From NCBI RefSeq assembly GCF_003752505.1, contig NZ_RKHO01000001.1, positions 310,001 to 374,000 of the forward strand: 64,000 nucleotides of DNA. Direction: 5' to 3'. A model generated the notes under the pieces. It was not told where the DNA came from and did not search any database. It was given only the letters and a program-made list of their open reading frames with translations. The stretch comes from Nocardioides aurantiacus. Lineage in GTDB: Bacteria; Actinomycetota; Actinomycetes; Propionibacteriales; Nocardioidaceae. This document shows positions 61,152 through 64,000 of this stretch, one piece after another. The position numbers and the translations under genes are program-made. Position 1 is the first letter of the stretch, and the number at the start of each line of letters is the position of its first letter.

Positions 61152-62215
61152 ACGACCGTCCAGGTGTCGCCGCCGCTGATCAGCGTGGACAGCGCGGCGT
61201 GGGCGTCGTCCTGGCCGACGGCCGCGGTCGCGATCTGCGAGCGCGCCTGGTCGTCGTACGTCGCCCGCTCGACCTGGCGGAAGATCCCGATCGGCGACTG
61301 GTGCAGCACGCCCGCGTCGGTGAGCCGCGAGAGCGCGAACGCCGTCGTCGGGTCGTCGAGGTGCGCGTCGTGGACCAGGAGCTCGCTGTCGGCGACGGCG
61401 GCGGTGTCCACGACCTCGACCCCGCCGGTGCGCGCGCGCACCAGGCCCTTGGAGCCCTCGACGCCGAACCGGATCGGCTCGCCCTGGACCAGCGGGATGA
61501 TCGCGTCGGCCTTGGTGTCGGGGTTCTTGATGGCGTCGAACGCGCCGTCGTTGAAGATCGGGCAGTTCTGGTAGATCTCCACCAGCGCGGTGCCGCGGTG
61601 GGCCGCGGCGGCGCTCAGCACCGAGGTGAGGTGCTTGCGGTCGGAGTCGATGGTGCGGGCCACGAAGGTCGCCTCGGCGCCCAGCGCCAGCGACACCGGG
61701 TTGAAGGGGTGGTCGACCGAGCCGGCGGGGGTCGACTTGGTGACCTTGCCGGGCTCGGAGGTGGGGGAGTACTGCCCCTTGGTGAGGCCGTAGATCCGGT
61801 TGTTGAACAGCAGGATCTTCATGTTGACGTTGCGCCGCATCGCGTGGATGAGGTGGTTGCCGCCGATCGAGAGCGCGTCGCCGTCACCGGTGACGACCCA
61901 GACCGACAGGTCCTCGCGCTGGGTGGCGATGCCCGAGGCGATCGCCGGCGCCCGGCCGTGGATGGAGTGCATCCCGTAGGTGTCGAGGTAGTAGGGGAAG
62001 CGCGAGGAGCAGCCGATGCCCGAGACGAACACGATGTTCTCGCGGCGCAGGCCGAGGTCGGGCAGGAACGACTGCACGGCCTTGAGCACGGCGTAGTCGC
62101 CGCACCCGGGGCACCAGCGCACCTCCTGGTCGGAGGTGAAGTCCTTGCCGGTCAGCTTGTCCTCGGACGTGGGCACGCCCTGGAGACCGGGGAAGGGGAG
62201 CTCGGCGGTGGTCAT
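61148..62215 (-). CDS. korB: 2-oxoglutarate:ferredoxin oxidoreductase subunit beta
   Basis: A 355-aa thiamine diphosphate subunit that decarboxylates a 2-oxoacid and, with KorA, passes electrons to ferredoxin and forms acyl-CoA. An N-terminal cluster motif is VRWCPGCGDYAVLKAV; the TPP/Mg motif is GDGDALSIGGNHLIHAMRRN followed by NNRIYGLTKGQYSPTS, the latter typical of 2-oxoglutarate enzymes in actinobacteria. The ATG overlaps the korA TGA. Use of 2-oxoglutarate rather than another 2-oxoacid is inferred from family resemblance. Confidence 0.9.
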   Translation of the reverse strand: MTTAELPFPGLQGVPTSEDKLTGKDFTSDQEVRWCPGCGDYAVLKAVQSFLPDLGLRRENIVFVSGIGCSSRFPYYLDTYGMHSIHGRAPAIASGIATQREDLSVWVVTGDGDALSIGGNHLIHAMRRNVNMKILLFNNRIYGLTKGQYSPTSEPGKVTKSTPAGSVDHPFNPVSLALGAEATFVARTIDSDRKHLTSVLSAAAAHRGTALVEIYQNCPIFNDGAFDAIKNPDTKADAIIPLVQGEPIRFGVEGSKGLVRARTGGVEVVDTAAVADSELLVHDAHLDDPTTAFALSRLTDAGVLHQSPIGIFRQVERATYDDQARSQIATAAVGQDDAHAALSTLISGGDTWTVV

Positions 62216-64000
62216 CAGTCCTCCTTGGTCGTCTCGACGAGGTCGGTGATGGCCTCGGCGAGCTCGGCGGCCTTCAGCGGCAGGCCGCGGACCTGGTTGT
62301 AGCCGACCGCGTCGACGAGGTACTTCGCGCGGACGAGCATCGAGAGCTGGCCGAGGTTCATCTCGGGGACCAGCACCTTGTCGTACCCCTTCAGGATCTC
62401 GCCGAGGTCCTGGGGGAACGGGTTGAGGTGGCGCAGGTGGACCTGGGCCACGTCGTGGCCGGCCTTGCGGACGCGGCGGCAGGCCGCGCCGATCGGGCCG
62501 TACGTCGAGCCCCAGCCCAGCACCAGGACCTTGGCCCGTCCCGACGGGTCGTCGACCTCGAGCGGGGGCAGCGACGCGGCGATCCGGTCGACCTTGGCCT
62601 GGCGGATCCGCACCATGTAGTCGTGGTTGCCGGGGTCGTAGGCGATGTTGCCGTGCCCGTCGCCCTTCTCCAGCCCGCCGATGCGGTGCTCGAGGCCGGC
62701 GGTGCCGGGGATGGCCCACGGCCGCGCGAGGGTCTCCTCGTCGCGCAGGTAGGGCCAGAAGTCGGCCTCGGTGGAGCCGTCCTTGGCGGTGGTCTCGTGG
62801 TTGGGCTCGGTGGCGAAGGCCGGGTCGATGATGGGCAGGTCGCCGACCTCGGGGATGCGCCAGGGCTCCGAGCCGTTGGCGAGCATGCCGTCGGAGAGCA
62901 GCATCACCGGCGTGCGGTAGGTGACGGCGATGCGGACGGCCTCGACCGCGGCGTCGAAGCAGTCGCCGGGCGACTGCGGCGCCACGATCGGCACCGGCGA
63001 CTCGCCGTTGCGGCCGAACATCGCCTGCAGCAGGTCGGCCTGCTCGGTCTTGGTGGGCAGGCCGGTCGAGGGGCCGCCGCGCTGCACGTCGATGACGACG
63101 AGCGGCAGCTCGGTCATCACGGCCAGGCCGATGGTCTCGGACTTCAGCGCGACACCGGGACCCGAGGTGCTGGTGACGCCGAGCGAGCCGGCGAACGAGG
63201 CGCCGAGCGCCGCGCCGATGCCGGCGATCTCGTCCTCGGCCTGGAAGGTCGTGACGCCGAACCGCTTGTGCTTGCTCAGCTCGTGGAGGATGTCGGAGGC
63301 CGGGGTGATCGGGTAGGTCCCGAGGAAGACCGGCAGGCCCGACGCGACGCCGCCGGCGACCACGCCGTAGGCCAGCGCCAGGTTGCCGGTGATGTTGCGG
63401 TAGGTGCCGGCCTGCATCGGGGCGGGCTTGATCTCGTACTGCACCGCGAACGCCTCGGTGGTCTCACCGAAGAAGTAACCCGACTTGAAGGCCGTCACGT
63501 TGGCGTCGCGGATCGCGGGCACCTTGGCGAAGCGGCGCTCGAGGAAGGCGACCGTGGTCTCGGTGGGGCGGCCGTACATCCACGACAGCAGGCCGAGGGC
63601 GTACATGTTCTTGGCGCGGCTCGCGTCCTTGCGCGAGAGCCCGAACTCCTTGACCGCCTCGACGGTCATGCCGGTCAGGTCCAGGACGTTGACGGCGAAG
63701 TCGACCAGCGAGTCGTCCTCGAGCGGGTTCTCGGCGTACCCCGCCTTGGTGAGGTTGCGGCCGGTGAAGTCGTGGCTGTCGACGATGATCGTGGTGCCCG
63801 GCTTCATGTCGCCGAGGTTGGCCTTGAGGGCCGCGGGGTTCATCGCCACGAGCACGTCCGGGGAGTCGCCCGGCGTGAGGATGTCGTGGTCGGCGAAGTG
63901 CACCTGGAACGAGGAGACGCCGGGGAGCGTGCCCTGGGGCGCCCGGATCTCGGCGGGGAAGTTGGGCAGCGTCTGGAGGTCGTTGCCGAACGCCGCCGAC
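62215..64000 (-). CDS. korA: 2-oxoglutarate:ferredoxin oxidoreductase subunit alpha (5' end cut)
   Basis: The frame is open to the right edge of the window, so the first residues, probably a few dozen, are missing. What remains, about 594 aa, is the fused gamma-alpha form: the N-terminal gamma part has FGNDLQTLPNFPAEIRAPQG and VSSFQVHFADHDILTPGDSP, and the alpha part LGTYPITPASDILHELS, FQAEDEIAGIGAALGASFAG and TSTSGPGVALKSETIGLA. It binds the 2-oxoacid with KorB. In mycobacteria such an enzyme provides an oxygen-tolerant, ferredoxin-linked step of the TCA cycle. Its promoter lies outside the window. Confidence 0.92.
   Translation of the reverse strand, partial: SAAFGNDLQTLPNFPAEIRAPQGTLPGVSSFQVHFADHDILTPGDSPDVLVAMNPAALKANLGDMKPGTTIIVDSHDFTGRNLTKAGYAENPLEDDSLVDFAVNVLDLTGMTVEAVKEFGLSRKDASRAKNMYALGLLSWMYGRPTETTVAFLERRFAKVPAIRDANVTAFKSGYFFGETTEAFAVQYEIKPAPMQAGTYRNITGNLALAYGVVAGGVASGLPVFLGTYPITPASDILHELSKHKRFGVTTFQAEDEIAGIGAALGASFAGSLGVTSTSGPGVALKSETIGLAVMTELPLVVIDVQRGGPSTGLPTKTEQADLLQAMFGRNGESPVPIVAPQSPGDCFDAAVEAVRIAVTYRTPVMLLSDGMLANGSEPWRIPEVGDLPIIDPAFATEPNHETTAKDGSTEADFWPYLRDEETLARPWAIPGTAGLEHRIGGLEKGDGHGNIAYDPGNHDYMVRIRQAKVDRIAASLPPLEVDDPSGRAKVLVLGWGSTYGPIGAACRRVRKAGHDVAQVHLRHLNPFPQDLGEILKGYDKVLVPEMNLGQLSMLVRAKYLVDAVGYNQVRGLPLKAAELAEAITDLVETTKED

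Noticed and set aside
61148-62719. A longer korB reading frame starting at 62719
   Set aside because: The extra 168 residues lie out of frame within korA and have no family similarity; the ATG at 62215 overlaps the korA stop in the usual way.

Overview
The window is very GC-rich, tightly packed bacterial DNA with many GTG starts and GTGA/ATGA start-stop overlaps. Gene content and order point to a high-GC actinobacterium, most likely a Nocardioides-like member of the Nocardioidaceae; the exact taxon is an inference. The order proC, small HTH gene, 33-aa ribosomal protein bS22, SDR, acyltransferase, HAD phosphatase, glutaredoxin-like protein, hemA-C-D-B, hemL, phosphatase, tlpA, ccdA, resB, resC, menA, menE, menC, menD, menG, polyprenyl synthase follows the mycobacterial Rv0500-Rv0562 order as I recall it. 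The rex-hemACD and sigma/anti-sigma parts follow the Streptomyces SCO3316-SCO3328 bldN region.

Layout. 1-6 kb: end of a sugar isomerase, a single-chain dihydroxyacetone-type kinase, an aldo/keto reductase, then putA-proC-acuC. 6-9 kb: a small HTH regulator, bS22, an SDR and a PlsC-type acyltransferase. 9-12 kb: a membrane anti-sigma factor and an ECF sigma factor with a long N-terminal extension (BldN/RsbN-like), and a HAD phosphatase. 12-20 kb: an acyl-CoA ligase, a glutaredoxin-like protein, and the rex-hemA-hemC-cobA/hemD-hemB operon. 20-28 kb: a secreted lytic transglycosylase, then hemL and the System II cytochrome c maturation genes. 28-40 kb: menaquinone genes menA, menE, menC, menD, menF and menG, interrupted by a Na+/H+ antiporter carrying a UBP-type zinc finger, an MBL hydrolase and an L,D-transpeptidase. 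40-57 kb: a complete 14-gene nuoA-N operon followed by a polyprenyl diphosphate synthase. 57-64 kb: a dispanin/DUF2752 pair, a PhoX phosphatase, a RarD-type transporter and korAB (korA cut by the window end).

Most of the window serves aerobic respiration: haem synthesis, cytochrome c maturation, menaquinone synthesis with its prenyl tail, complex I, and a ferredoxin-linked TCA enzyme. Rex appears to tie two parts together: a Rex-type operator covers the -35 region of the rex-hem promoter and another lies just downstream of the predicted nuo promoter. Other regulatory signals are three 11-nt repeats resembling a Streptomyces PHO box upstream of phoX, two ECF-type promoters that may be read by the BldN-like sigma factor, and a strikingly regular set of TANNNT boxes 6-7 nt before start codons, suggesting leaderless mRNAs. 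An intergenic repeat family of about 78 nt is present in at least three copies. I saw no rRNA or tRNA genes, CRISPR arrays, insertion sequences or prophage genes, and no gene-free gap reaches 300 bases.
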